The notes under the pieces: model-generated | What the model saw: the letters and a program-made list of their open reading frames with translations, nothing else | The model's database searches: none | Told to the model about the DNA's origin: nothing | Translations under genes and position numbers: made by a program | In this document: positions 1 through 11,398 of the stretch, in pieces | How the letters are laid out: each line of letters opens with the position of its first letter | Numbering within the stretch: position 1 is the stretch's first letter | Assembly (NCBI GenBank): GCA_958510825.1 | Contig: OY294052.1 | Location: forward strand, 2,377,816 to 2,441,815 | Reading direction: 5' to 3' | Length of the DNA: 64,000 bases | DNA from: Brachypterus glaber | Taxonomy: Eukaryota > Arthropoda > Insecta > Coleoptera > Kateretidae

Positions 1-388
1 TTATTGTATAGCCGTATGATGGATAATTCGTTTGAAATGAGAACAAAGGTAGAGAAATCATGTTAATCGAATCATAGTTTGATGTATTAATTATTAATAC
101 TTATTAAATAAGTATTTTGCTTTGCCGTATTATTTTTTTATAAACAGAATTTCGTTTTGTTTGTTTATTTCTCCAGGTTTTGAAATATCTTGGAAGAAAA
201 ACGGGAATAAAACAAAGTTTGTGGGTTTCTGTAAGTCCGGAAGCAATTCTTTAGTAAAAAAGTTGTAAAACGTATAATCTACTGTTTAAGAGTTTCGAAA
301 TTAAAACGGCGAATCCGACAACTTTTCTACCAAAAGGCTTATTTCTAGACAATAAATTTGTATTCTAAAACACATTGAACAAGAATAT
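1..388. other. AT-rich DNA, no gene seen
   Basis: Low-complexity AT-rich sequence with no open reading frame of note, no inverted-repeat boundary and no RNA-like fold that I could recognise. It leads into the dispersed repeat that follows. Confidence 0.5.
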
Positions 389-690
389 ACAGGGTGGTTC
401 TGAACCCACGGAAAAAAATTTTAGAGGTGATTTAACATCCAAAAATATGAAAAAAAAAATTCTATGTAATTTTTATTTGGTAACTTTCATCTTTCACTTT
501 TTCGCCCAAAACTTTTTTGCCTCCATTTTTTTTACATTTAATCAGCAGACTATGATTCCTTCGTTAAAAATACATAAATAAGGCACTCTTAATGTAACAC
601 CATAGAACCAACCGTTTTCGAAAAAATTACAGTTAAAGATATTTTTTTTACGTTCTGAGCATCGAAAATGGGAAATAAAAATTGCGCCAA
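389..690 (+). repeat. Dispersed repeat family A, partial copy
   Basis: Begins with an ACAGGGTGGTTC-type end and shares ordered modules with copies near 8.66-9.37 kb, 20.5-21.2 kb and 56.9-57.3 kb. The modules are a 'gtgatt...acatc.aaaatatgaaaaa' block, a 'gattcct...acataaa' block, a '.gcactctt..tgtaacacc' block and an 'accgttttcgaaaaaat' block. The 68-aa ORF inside (375-581) is low-complexity and is not treated as a gene. The order of the modules, not any one match, is the evidence. The superfamily is unknown. Confidence 0.6.
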
Positions 691-771
691 TAAAAATTTT
701 AATAATGCAGGGCTATACACCTAAATTCGAAATTCGATTTGAGACGATCGGTTGGTATTACCAAATTGGTA

Positions 772-1678
772 GGGGTGACCGGGGCTAGTTGTCGCAGGGG
801 TAAGTTGTCGAAGTGCTTATATCTTAAAAAGTAGAATATTTTTCTGCGCCAAACCAAGATTAACCGCTGCGTTACAACAGTGCCATTTATCATTTGTTAA
901 CTTAAATGCAATAAATTAAAAGAACATCCAGATAAACCAAAAAATGTAAAAATTAAAGAGCCCAGTAATATTTTTGTGGTAAATATTTTTTCTTATTGTT
1001 ACTGATTTAAAGCATTAAGATAAGAGAATTTTATGTATAATAATAGTTTAAGGTGTATATTATTTGTTGATATTGTCATTTAGGAGTGTTTATTCGTTAA
1101 TTAGAAAGTACTTGATACATAACGTAAAATTGACCACTGGGGCATTTGGTTTGGGGCTAGTTGTCGCATGATCTGGAGATATGTTCATGGTATAACATTT
1201 CCTTTTTGGCATTTTTTTATTCAAAACTGTCTAAAATAGTAAAACTTTGTCGAATAGCAAATAAATTCGTTTATTAAATTTTATTAAATTAAAAAAAAAT
1301 CAAAAAAATATTATTTAATTATAAAGTTGGAAATTTTGGCACAAAAGTAAAAAGTTAGATAACAATCAGCTTGTGGGGAGGCACATGTCTTATTAGTTAT
1401 TTAAAATTTTTATAAATGCCTTTATATTTCTTCAAAAAAATATACTCGAAGTGCCGCGACAACGTGCCCCGTGATGGGGCACGTTGTCGCAATTTTCAAG
1501 ACTTCACAAAAAAAAAACATAACTCTAACACCCTATAATTTTTTTTTATGTTTTTTTTTTAAATAATGTTACTGAAACATGCAGCTAAAATTACCATTCC
1601 GTCAATTAAAAAAAATACAAAAATAAAGGAAAAAACTGACTTTGAATGAAACGTGCGACAATTAGCCCCGGTCACCCC
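772..1678. mobile_element. 907-bp inverted-repeat element with TA duplication (Tc1/mariner-like, non-autonomous)
   Basis: The left end reads GGGGTGACCGGGGCTAG followed by TTGTCGCA. The right end is its reverse complement with one change (TGCGACAATTAGCCCC...), giving inverted repeats of about 25 bp. A TA dinucleotide flanks each side (770-771 and 1679-1680), the usual Tc1/mariner duplication. The interior has no transposase reading frame, so the element is non-autonomous. The terminal phrase GGGGCTAGTTGTCGC recurs internally near 1152-1167. A short perfect hairpin (GTGCCCC / GGGGCAC, followed by GTTGTCGC) lies near 1465-1492. The family assignment rests only on TA plus inverted repeats. Confidence 0.8.
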
Positions 1679-1680
1679 TA

Positions 1681-2160
1681 ATGGTAATTTCTGCAACAAT
1701 AAACCACTTAATCTGACCAGTACACCAGATATAATCTGTCAAGATTTATAACTTATGAATAATAGCACGGGTCAACACAAAATTTGACTTTGACTCTAAA
1801 GTATAAAACTTCGATAGTTTAGGTCGTAATTACACGAAAAAAAATTATACGGCATAAAAAAGTTTGCTTTTGTATTTAGAAGACCGATTGAACGATATTT
1901 TTCAAAATCTGTGGTCTTATTTTTTATTGGAAGATAGAACCATCGAAATAAATCTGTTTATCATTTTTATTAAGTTTTACTATCAAAATAACTTACAAAA
2001 AAGTAGAAAATACTTTAAAAGTATACACTCTTACTCTTTCTTTTATGTTCATAAGTACTTTCTCTCAATAAACCCCAGATATAGTCTCCCATCATGTTTT
2101 CATTGGCCAATACTTAATAACGTTAATATGTCCATTACATTTGATTCACTGCTTAATTAA
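1681..2160. other. AT-rich intergenic DNA
   Basis: Immediately right of the TA-flanked element. It holds a 98-aa open frame (1864-2160) of leucine, isoleucine, tyrosine and phenylalanine-rich low complexity, typical of AT-rich noncoding DNA. I see nothing else in it. Confidence 0.5.
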
Positions 2161-2164
2161 AAAT

Positions 2165-2448
2165 TGCTCACCTTCCAAACATCTTTTACAATAACTACGA
2201 GCAACATTTGGAGCCCATGGCTTGTCTTAATTCCGAACAGGACAGTCAAAATATGCTTCGTAGGTTTCACAGAGAACGTGAGATGTTTTTAGTTCATATT
2301 TCATGTCTTGAACTTTAATAAATAGACCACATACGTAGCAAAATGCATCAGCATCATATTTACACTTTCGCAATGCCATTTTAACGTTTTCTCGACATGT
2401 ACAAAACACCTGATCGTTGTTTATCACTTGAGTGCCATCTGGAGGCAC
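2165..2448 (-). pseudogene. Broken cysteine-rich (zinc-finger-like) protein fragment
   Basis: The minus-strand translation from 2448 reads as a real protein piece. It has C-x-C and C-x2-C pairs (FCTC, CYVCG), then a 'YEAYFDCPV' stretch. An in-frame TAA at 2227-2229 follows, and beyond it the same frame continues with DKPWAPNVARSYCKRCLEG. The C-x2-C at each end and the 'AYF.CPV.(Q)DKPWAP' core resemble uncharacterised zinc-binding proteins common in insect genomes, often transposon-linked; that likeness is from memory. The stop sits where a glutamine codon (CAA to TAA) would keep the frame, so this is a nonsense-disrupted relic. No upstream exon or splice site is evident. Function is unknown. 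Confidence 0.6.
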
Positions 2449-2454
2449 TGCGTG

Positions 2455-3105
2455 AACGTAAAAACCCCACTCAGATCTTGCGGTATTTTTGAATGTATTT
2501 GAACTAATTGAAATTTATAAAAAAATGAGTATTATTACCACAACTATCACAAAAGCAAACTTTAAACCAAAAGAAGGTATTTTCTTTTCGTTTTTGTGCA
2601 TAATGAACCGAAAAATCATAATATAAACTTAAGGACAAAGAACAAAAATTTTTTTGTAGAGTCGTGTAGCTAAACATATCTGCAAAATCGATTACCGATA
2701 GAGCAATTAGATAAATCCGCTATATAATTAATTATCCAGGATGGATATCGGTATTTGTCTTTCGTCCATTGTTTGTTAAGCAAACAGGATTCGGCCACAA
2801 TCGCTGGCAAATCTATCCCCGGGCCCAGACACAATGGGGGCCTGTCGGGCGGTATTGAGCACCTTCGGCGTGAAGCAAGGTGTGATTAGATGACAGGGAT
2901 GTCCAGGTTTTGGAAACCTGATTTAACCCTGCAAGGTTCAGTAGTCCTTTTATAAGGACTAAAATAACCAAAGTAGGGTATGTGACTAACTATAATCACC
3001 TGAAGAGAGTTCTATCATTAAATTTTACATACATTAAACAAAAAGTGTTAGCCATCGCAATACGAACTGGAACCTGTGAGCTGAGGTAAGGCGAAGAGAA
3101 GAGGT
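2455..3105. other. Intergenic, with a GC-richer patch
   Basis: Mostly AT-rich. The stretch 2785-2970 is clearly GC-richer than its surroundings (CCCCGGGCCCAGACAC, GGGGGCCTGTCGGGCGG) and is followed by small hairpins (CCAGGTTTTGGAAACCTG; AGTCCTTTTATAAGGACT). This could be a fragment of a mobile element UTR or LTR. No coding frame was found. Confidence 0.4.
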
Positions 3106-4573
3106 AAAATCTAGCATGTAAAGTATAGGTGATCTTGAATTTTTCACATTCCACAGAGGTGCCAGTTCATAAAATGTATACAGTACATTATACGCAATAA
3201 TTGCTTATAAACTAAGTTATTTACATTTGAAGTTTTATTGCCTTGAAATATTGACATACTGAGGTTTTCATCAACATCAAAGCATCAACACATGTTGCAC
3301 CACACTCCAAACAGCCGTTAGGTGACATATTAAAATTTTCTTTTGCTGTGCTAATAAATTGCGCTGGAGCTTTAGGGGTTAAAACAATGTTATATTTAAG
3401 TGACTATACTAAAACAACATTTTTAACGTTTATAATAAATTAATAGTAAAAAACATTTTTAAGAACAAGCTTTTAAGTGCACTAAAAAGAAGAAAATAAA
3501 CTTTCAAGTAAATCAAACCCATTATGTTATAATTTTATATGATAACATAGCTTGTCGCGAGATTTTTTATTAAATAAAATGAAGTTAAGTCCAGACTGAT
3601 ATATTTTTAAAATGCTTTTTTAGCGTTTCTCCCATTTTCAACGATTTTTTACGATTTTTGCATAATTTTACTATTTTAGGGGATCAATTAGGACCCTTAG
3701 AGTAGTTTGATCACTCATATTTTAAGGATGTTCCAGAATAAAAATTTTAAAACAATAAAAAAGTAGGGTCCACCCTAATAATGCATCTTATTTATTATCC
3801 TACAATTTGGATAGCCCTGACGTACGCGTGATAATTAATTAAGTCAGTGTCATAATGGCAGCTTTAACATCCTTATCATTTGTAGGTTAGGTGTTACGTT
3901 TGCAAGCGACAGAATGGGGGTTTAGCCGTTTGTTCTTTAAGTCAAAGTCTCGGACTGCAGATTACAGGGTTTTTCATTAGCCGATTTGTCGGGTTTCCTG
4001 GGTAACGAACCAACTGTTGGTTTTTGCTTGTTTTGGTACTCCTTGAAGGGACGTAGTTTTGGGAAACTTGTGTCCCAGTTAAAAACATGGCATTTAAATG
4101 ATAAAAAATAAGCTTAAAATTAAATTTCATTGATTTTATTTTTAGAGGTATATATTTTATAGAGATTTTTGTGAATTTCATTCTTGTAGTCTTGAGCTTC
4201 GCACAAAACCAACATCAAAAATATTTATTAATATTAAGCTGATGACCGGTTTTATTGTATTAATGATTATATTATAAAATTTATTATTATTATTTAATAT
4301 AAAATGTTTATCCATTTATTGACACTAAAATAGCTAATAATAATACTATAATTCTAAAGTCAAGTACTGTAATATTTAAGGACGGACATGAAATGTTGCG
4401 TCTTTTTAACAAAAATTATAGTACTTTTGTATAGGATAATAAGTTCCTAGCTTTCTATCCATTCGTTACTGAATATTCGGCTTTGCTTTTTAGAGTGTAT
4501 AATTTAACTACTATTTTTTTGTTTCAGGTAAGACGATTATCCTGAATTAATGGTAAGTTACAATAATGTATAT

Positions 4574-5020
4574 TAGGAATTGTTTGGATCCCACCCCTCA
4601 AAATTATTACTTCAGGTGAAAAATCAACCCTGTAGGGTTTCATGATTCTTTTTTAGATTTTTAAAAATATATTTAGAGATCGTGCCCTGTTCTTTTTCTC
4701 AAAAAAATAAATATGGGGCGTTAATTGGTACTTATCACTGAATTTCTATAAAAAATTGTCCCATTTTTTATATATTTTTTTTAAATACTCCCTTATTATT
4801 CAAAAGTAATTTCCCTTCCCAAAATCGCCTGATTTCAACGTTTTTATATTTAAATAATAATAAAAAGACTTAACATGTTTTCTCTCTCAAAAACAGCCGG
4901 GCGCGACCTCTAAATATTTTTTTAAAAATCTGAAAAAAATTGAGGGTTGGTTTTTGACCTAAATGAACATTTGGGTGGGACCCTAAAAAAGTATTTTTTT
5001 AATTTTGACGGGGCACCCTA
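4574..5020. mobile_element. hAT-like foldback MITE (unit 1 copy)
   Basis: The ends are TAGGAATTG... and ...GGGGCACCCTA. Long inverted arms of roughly 100 bp face each other: the left arm has ATCCCACCCCT...AGGTGAAAAATCAACCCT, the right arm its complement. It is flanked by near-identical 8-mers, ATGTATAT at 4566-4573 and ATATATAT at 5021-5028. A related copy at 27028-27514 has the full TAGGGTGCCCAG end and a perfect 8-bp duplication. Relative to it, this left terminus has lost about 16 bp. No coding capacity. Confidence 0.75.
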
Positions 5021-5247
5021 ATATATATCAATATTGTTTGAATTAAAGATAAGACTGGTCTCTCTAAAAGTTTTTAAATAAATATTTTGGCCGTTGTCTC
5101 GGTATACAAGATAGACTACAGGAATCTGTAAAAAAAACTGTCAAAAATCTGTTAATTTTTATCTGCAGGGTTAATTTTTTTTTCGAAATACCAACCAAAT
5201 AAAAAAATAGTTGTGATGTAGTGATTTCATTCGATAAAAATGGCTAA

Positions 5248-5697
5248 AGGCGGCTTTTCCCGGAGCAATTTGTACGCAAGTTTGGTGCTATGCAATTTTG
5301 TTGCAAGAATGATTCAGTCACTGCGCATGCCTTCAGGCAACTTTTCGACGATTTTTACGCAAGATTTATAGTTATTTTCATGGTACCAACCTAGAAAAAA
5401 GTCACCAAATCGATTTCATTTTACTAATATAGTAGCACATGTTAATAATTATTAATAATAGGTCGGTCTGTCTAACTAAAAAACGTCCTTAAAAAAGCAA
5501 ATGCTAGGATATGTTTTTGTCAACAAACGCAGAGACACGTAAAAATTGTCTGGTTGGCAGCACTGTTTAGCTTGAAATATAAAGCGTCAAACTTGCGTAC
5601 AACTTGCTTCGTGAAAAGGCAAATGAATGTGCAACTGTCATGCTATATCTGGCAGCAAACTTGCATAGCACCAAACTTGCTCCGTGAAAGGCCGCCT
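5248..5697. mobile_element. PIF/Harbinger-like MITE (unit 1 copy)
   Basis: Inverted ends AGGCGGC-TTTTC-CGGAGCAA and the complement of TTGCTCCGTGAAAGGCCGCCT. The phrase 'aagtttggtgctatgcaa' extends the match, so the inverted repeats are about 45 bp. It is flanked by TAA on both sides (5245-5247, 5698-5700). A 3-bp TWA duplication is characteristic of PIF/Harbinger elements. No transposase frame, so it is a non-autonomous element of about 450 bp. Confidence 0.8.
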
Positions 5698-7278
5698 TAA
5701 AGGATTGAAAACCATTAAATTTTTTATGAACTAGTTTGTATATTCTTGATACTGTACCATTATTATCTATAAAAACATCGTTATTAAATATGGATCAATT
5801 TTGGTGCATAAAAATCTAGCATGTAAAGTATAGGTGATCTTGAATTTTTCACATTCCACAGAGGTGCCAGTTCATAAAATGTATACAGTACATTATACGC
5901 AATAATTGCTTATAAACTAAGTTATTTACATTTGAAGTTTTATTGCCTTGAAATATTGACATACTGAGGTTTTCATCAACATCAAAGCATCAACACATGT
6001 TGCACCACACTCCAAACAGCCGTTAGGTGACATATTAAAATTTTCTTTTGCTGTGCTAATAAATTGCGCTGGAGCTTTAGGGGTTAAAACAATGTTATAT
6101 TTAAGTGACTATACTAAAACAACATTTTTAACGTTTATAATAAATTAATAGTAAAAAACATTTTTAAGAACAAGCTTTTAAGTGCACTAAAAAGAAGAAA
6201 ATAAACTTTCAAGTAAATCAAACCCATTATGTTATAATTTTATATGATAACATAGCTTGTCGCGAGATTTTTTATTAAATAAAATGAAGTTAAGTCCAGA
6301 CTGATATATTTTTAAAATGCTTTTTTAGCGTTTCTCCCATTTTCAACGATTTTTTACGATTTTTGCATAATTTTACTATTTTAGGGGATCAATTAGGACC
6401 CTTAGAGTAGTTTGATCACTCATATTTTAAGGATGTTCCAGAATAAAAATTTTAAAACAATAAAAAAGTAGGGTCCACCCTAATAATGCATCTTATTTAT
6501 TATCCTACAATTTGGATAGCCCTGACGTACGCGTGATAATTAATTAAGTCAGTGTCATAATGGCAGCTTTAACATCCTTATCATTTGTAGGTTAGGTGTT
6601 ACGTTTGCAAGCGACAGAATGGGGGTTTAGCCGTTTGTTCTTTAAGTCAAAGTCTCGGACTGCAGATTACAGGGTTTTTCATTAGCCGATTTGTCGGGTT
6701 TCCTGGGTAACGAACCAACTGTTGGTTTTTGCTTGTTTTGGTACTCCTTGAAGGGACGTAGTTTTGGGAAACTTGTGTCCCAGTTAAAAACATGGCATTT
6801 AAATGATAAAAAATAAGCTTAAAATTAAATTTCATTGATTTTATTTTTAGAGGTATATATTTTATAGAGATTTTTGTGAATTTCATTCTTGTAGTCTTGA
6901 GCTTCGCACAAAACCAACATCAAAAATATTTATTAATATTAAGCTGATGACCGGTTTTATTGTATTAATGATTATATTATAAAATTTATTATTATTATTT
7001 AATATAAAATGTTTATCCATTTATTGACACTAAAATAGCTAATAATAATACTATAATTCTAAAGTCAAGTACTGTAATATTTAAGGACGGACATGAAATG
7101 TTGCGTCTTTTTAACAAAAATTATAGTACTTTTGTATAGGATAATAAGTTCCTAGCTTTCTATCCATTCGTTACTGAATATTCGGCTTTGCTTTTTAGAG
7201 TGTATAATTTAACTACTATTTTTTTGTTTCAGGTAAGACGATTATCCTGAATTAATGGTAAGTTACAATAATGTATAT

Positions 7279-7725
7279 TAGGAATTGTTTGGATCCCACC
7301 CCTCAAAATTATTACTTCAGGTGAAAAATCAACCCTGTAGGGTTTCATGATTCTTTTTTAGATTTTTAAAAATATATTTAGAGATCGTGCCCTGTTCTTT
7401 TTCTCAAAAAAATAAATATGGGGCGTTAATTGGTACTTATCACTGAATTTCTATAAAAAATTGTCCCATTTTTTATATATTTTTTTTAAATACTCCCTTA
7501 TTATTCAAAAGTAATTTCCCTTCCCAAAATCGCCTGATTTCAACGTTTTTATATTTAAATAATAATAAAAAGACTTAACATGTTTTCTCTCTCAAAAACA
7601 GCCGGGCGCGACCTCTAAATATTTTTTTAAAAATCTGAAAAAAATTGAGGGTTGGTTTTTGACCTAAATGAACATTTGGGTGGGACCCTAAAAAAGTATT
7701 TTTTTAATTTTGACGGGGCACCCTA
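7279..7725. mobile_element. hAT-like foldback MITE (unit 2 copy)
   Basis: Exact +2,705 counterpart of the element at 4574-5020, with the same ends and the same imperfect 8-bp flanks. It was copied by the segmental duplication and is not an independent insertion. Confidence 0.75.
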
Positions 7726-7952
7726 ATATATATCAATATTGTTTGAATTAAAGATAAGACTGGTCTCTCTAAAAGTTTTTAAATAAATATTTTGGCCGTT
7801 GTCTCGGTATACAAGATAGACTACAGGAATCTGTAAAAAAAACTGTCAAAAATCTGTTAATTTTTATCTGCAGGGTTAATTTTTTTTTCGAAATACCAAC
7901 CAAATAAAAAAATAGTTGTGATGTAGTGATTTCATTCGATAAAAATGGCTAA

Positions 7953-8402
7953 AGGCGGCTTTTCCCGGAGCAATTTGTACGCAAGTTTGGTGCTATGCAA
8001 TTTTGTTGCAAGAATGATTCAGTCACTGCGCATGCCTTCAGGCAACTTTTCGACGATTTTTACGCAAGATTTATAGTTATTTTCATGGTACCAACCTAGA
8101 AAAAAGTCACCAAATCGATTTCATTTTACTAATATAGTAGCACATGTTAATAATTATTAATAATAGGTCGGTCTGTCTAACTAAAAAACGTCCTTAAAAA
8201 AGCAAATGCTAGGATATGTTTTTGTCAACAAACGCAGAGACACGTAAAAATTGTCTGGTTGGCAGCACTGTTTAGCTTGAAATATAAAGCGTCAAACTTG
8301 CGTACAACTTGCTTCGTGAAAAGGCAAATGAATGTGCAACTGTCATGCTATATCTGGCAGCAAACTTGCATAGCACCAAACTTGCTCCGTGAAAGGCCGC
8401 CT
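7953..8402. mobile_element. PIF/Harbinger-like MITE (unit 2 copy)
   Basis: Exact +2,705 counterpart of the element at 5248-5697, with AGGCGGC ends and TAA flanks. It is a passenger in the duplicated unit. Confidence 0.8.
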
Positions 8403-8654
8403 TAAAGGATTGAAAACCATTAAATTTTTTATGAACTAGTTTGTATATTCTTGATACTGTACCATTATTATCTATAAAAACATCGTTATTAAATATGGAT
8501 CAATTTTGGTGCATAAAACTAATATATGGCAAATAAATGTCAATAATAAATTCGACTCCTACATTTTTATGTCCAGCTTAAACCTTGGTCCGCAAACCTT
8601 CATAAAACTTATCGGAAAAAATGCTTTTAAATTGATATTTTATGATACTCTTCG

Positions 8655-9370
8655 CAGCCATACAGCTGGAATATAGTAATTTTAAGGGGTGATTCTACAT
8701 CAGAAAATATGAAAAAAAAAACCTATAAACATATATCTAAAAATGCGTTGCGATGCGTCGTAAGGGAGCTAAGCCTCTTTATAAGAAGCTAAAAAAAATC
8801 GATTTTTATTAACTCATGAACTCTTTGAACTATAGCAACAAGGTTTTCCATATAATTTAAGCTCAATAAGTATCCAGCCATACAGCTGGAATATACATGG
8901 TGTATTTGAAAAAGCGTCAGTAATTTTAAGGGGTGATTCTACATTAGAAAATATGAAAAAAAAAAATCCTATAAACATATATCTAAAAATGCGTTGCGAT
9001 GCGTCGTAAGGGAGCTAAGCCTCTTTAAAAGAAGCTCAAAAATTCGATTTTTATTAACTCATGAACTCTTTGAACTATAGCAACAAGGTTTTCCATATAA
9101 TTTAAGCTCAATAAGTATCTTATGTCATTTTGATGTAGTTAGTTTAACCAGGGGCGTGCGAAACGGGGAGCCTTATCACATTCTTGCCCCAATCTTTTTT
9201 CTGTACAATTTTTTTGTACTTTTTATTAGAATTTGATTCCTCAGGTATAAATACATAAAAAGGTACTCTTGTTATAAGACCGTTTTAGAGAAAAATGCAT
9301 TTGAAGTTAAAATTTCACGCTTTGAGGACCAAAAATTAAAATTTTGAGAAGCAAAATTTCAGTGATGGCA
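8655..9370 (+). repeat. Dispersed repeat family A, longest copy, with an internal tandem duplication
   Basis: The first part is duplicated head to tail. Unit 8655-8874 and unit 8875-9118 both start CAGCCATACAGCTGGAATAT and run through 'aaggggtgattctacat', 'tgcgatgcgtcgtaagggag' and 'aactcatgaactctttgaac'. The second unit has about 24 extra bases near its start. The single-copy remainder (9119-9370) holds a 'ccaggggcgtgcgaaacgggg' block, a 'ggtactcttgtt' block and an 'accgttttagagaaaaatgc'-like block shared with other family members. No reading frame; transposon class unknown. Confidence 0.75.
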
Positions 9371-9418
9371 GTTAGTAGGTGAAATCAATATTTTAGAAAA
9401 AATTAGATTGAGTATACT

Positions 9419-9875
9419 CAGAGCCGGATTAACAGTGCAGTGTGCCCTGAGCCGCATAATTTCTTATTATTTTATTTTATTTATTATTATTATTATTATT
9501 ATTATCAACTTTAAACCTAGGTTATATGCCTATTGTAGTTGTTACTATTTCCATTTGGAAAAGGCACTGCTTGTTTTGGTGCCCTTGACGTTCTTGGGGG
9601 ATTATAAATAAATAAAGTATACACTATTGTATGAGGCTTTTCTATAGTTGGGGGCCTATGGTATGTTTTGTTTTAGATTTTGTGAACAAGAATGGTTAAA
9701 ATAGGCCCCTTGAAGGTACAATTCCCGAGTAAAAAAATAACAAATGCTATTTTGGATACATTGGAAGGCTTAGTCTCCATATTTCTTTGGATCTTTAAGG
9801 GTATTTTCTGAGCGTCGATGAAAAACAGCCTTGGGTGGGCCCCCCGGTCGGTGGGCCCTGGTTAATCCGGCCCCG
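9419..9875. mobile_element. hAT-like non-autonomous element with 8-bp duplication
   Basis: Left end CAGAGCCGGATTAAC, right end GTTAATCCGGCCCCG, so inverted repeats of about 15 bp. A perfect 8-mer AGTATACT flanks it (9411-9418 and 9876-9883). An 8-bp duplication with CAGRGCCGG ends is the standard hAT signature. The inside holds an ATT microsatellite (about 9480-9505) and no transposase. Confidence 0.88.
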
Positions 9876-9883
9876 AGTATACT

Positions 9884-10752
9884 GCGAAGTGTGTACTAAA
9901 GAATGCAAAGCATTTTATCTTAAAGCTTGCTATATTTTCATATATTTTCACATCACTTATAACCATTTCCTCTTTTTGACGACAATCGACTATGAGAAAT
10001 GTAACCGTGAAACTTTTTCTTATTTGATTATTTCCATAAAATTTAACGTTTGATATTTGATGAAACCCTTAAAAAGCGGCAGTCAATAAATTTTGTTTTT
10101 TGTTCAATATCGGGATGATTTATTAATAATTCTGCATTTTTTTTTGGGTCTGTACGAGGGTCTATATTTATGGATATTTGTCCAGATTTTCAAAGGGAAA
10201 GATATTATATTTGAAAATTTGATTTGATGAATGACCGAAACTGGAATATTTCGTACCATATAATATGCGCCATTTTGGACGCTTCAGATAGGTATACCGG
10301 GTGACTTTTATTTATGCCCACCCCCAATATTCGATAAAAACAAAACTTGGGTGATTTACACTGCCGCACATTAAATTGCGGACACCTAAAAAATTGACAT
10401 TTTTTAAATTCAAATATTTCGAAAACTAATTAATGGATTTGACTGATTCTTTTTTTGTTTTGAACCTTAAACATTCTCTACTTTTGTTTGTTTTAAGAAT
10501 GATTTTTTTTTTCGTATTAACAGCAACAAATAATGTACAACTATGTTTTTTACCCCATCTTCTAGGACTTGCATGGTACGCCACTGCAACTGTTTATCAA
10601 ATTATTAAAGTGTTTCTTATTGCCGCGGTTTTAATGAATATTTTCTTTTTTATTTTTTTACATTTTTACTTCTGGTTTAGGAGATATCAGGATTTTCCTG
10701 AAAGTTGTAATTTTTTCAGTCATCTCAAAAAGTACTAAATCAGCAAAGTTTT
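9884..10752. other. AT-rich DNA, no gene
   Basis: Contains a 'taccgggtgacttttattta' phrase near 10300 like the ends of many insect dispersed repeats. The 101-aa plus-strand open frame (10433-10738) is phenylalanine and leucine-rich low complexity. Nothing else is recognisable. Confidence 0.4.
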
Positions 10753-10902
10753 TTATTTCAAGCTCATGTCTTTTACTTCTTCTTCTACGCTCATGTCTTT
10801 TACTTCTTCTTCTACAGTTTCTTCATGCCGGGGCAACTTCTTATTTTCGTCCGACGGAGGCTTAACGGTGATTTCGCAGAACTGCCGCCGGACGGAGTGG
10901 CC
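10753..10902 (-). pseudogene. Acidic C-terminal coding remnant with a duplicated 9-residue motif
   Basis: Minus-strand frame of 49 codons ending at TAA (10753-10755) and bounded upstream by TAG (10903-10905). It reads GHSVRRQFCEITVKPPSDE, then NKKLPRHEETVEEEVKDMS and VEEEVKDMSLK. Composition is balanced and codon-like, and GC is well above the flanks, unlike spurious frames nearby. The 27-bp motif encoding VEEEVKDMS is duplicated in frame. There is no start codon and no convincing splice acceptor (the upstream tract is purine-rich), so this looks like the broken-off tail of a gene, perhaps captured by a transposon. The parent gene is unknown. Confidence 0.4.
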
Positions 10903-11329
10903 CTATTTTTTCTTCTACTCAAGTTTTTCAAACCCAATTTATGTTTTTGATAAAGTTGATTAGAAGAAAAACGTAACTCGGTTAAGCTTCAAATTTAAAG
11001 CACAGCATCAATCAAATTCATGTAGTACTTTTTAAGTTAGATAACAATCACGAAAGTAAACGTCAAGAATTTTTAAAAATTTTAATATAAATTTTTTCAA
11101 TGGTTTTTTTATAGATTTAATATATGGATGATATTTTGTATGTTGAATGGATGATATTTTGCATGCTGAATGGATGGTTTATCATCTCCGGAAAGAAAGA
11201 TCTGACTGAAAAAAAAATGTTAAATGTAGATGATATAAAGATACCTGTCATAGATGCCATGAAGTCTTCCATTATATTATTATTTTTGTAATAATTTTAA
11301 TTTTTTGTTAATAATCAGTTAAATAAGGA

Positions 11330-11398
11330 GTAAAGTACCTCTGGACAGAGGTCCCCGAACGACTATAAACGAATAAACTAAACTAAACTAAACTAAAT
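11330..11398 (+). mobile_element. LINE 3'-end remnant with AACTA tail
   Basis: The phrase 'acagaggtccccgaacgac' then 'tataaacgaa' runs into five or so copies of AACTA. The same tail type ends the LINE fragment at 24481-24798, and a 'ggtccc' block precedes it in both. It is read as a severely 5'-truncated non-LTR element in plus orientation. Confidence 0.5.

Larger units (their letters stand above)
3106..5810 (+). repeat. Tandem duplication unit 1 (2,705 bp)
   Basis: First of two directly adjacent 2,705-bp units. Every stretch I compared with 5811-8515 is identical, including a long minus-strand open frame (3942-4181) repeated at exactly +2,705. The unit carries a hAT-like MITE and a Harbinger-like MITE. 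The breakpoint shares only AAA/AAAA microhomology (gaggt|aaaa, gcata|aaaa). The open frame is low-complexity and is not called a gene. Either a very recent duplication or an assembly artefact would fit. Confidence 0.93.
5811..8515 (+). repeat. Tandem duplication unit 2 (2,705 bp)
   Basis: Second unit, directly abutting the first. It ends at 8515, after which three more matching A residues occur before divergence (gcataaaa|ctaata). It carries the second copies of both MITEs at +2,705. I saw no substitution between the units, so divergence is at or near zero. Confidence 0.93.

Noticed and set aside
3942..4181. 79-aa minus-strand ORF repeated at 6647-6886
   Set aside because: It is identical only because the 2.7-kb unit is duplicated. 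The peptide is low-complexity, has no motif and shows no coding signature.
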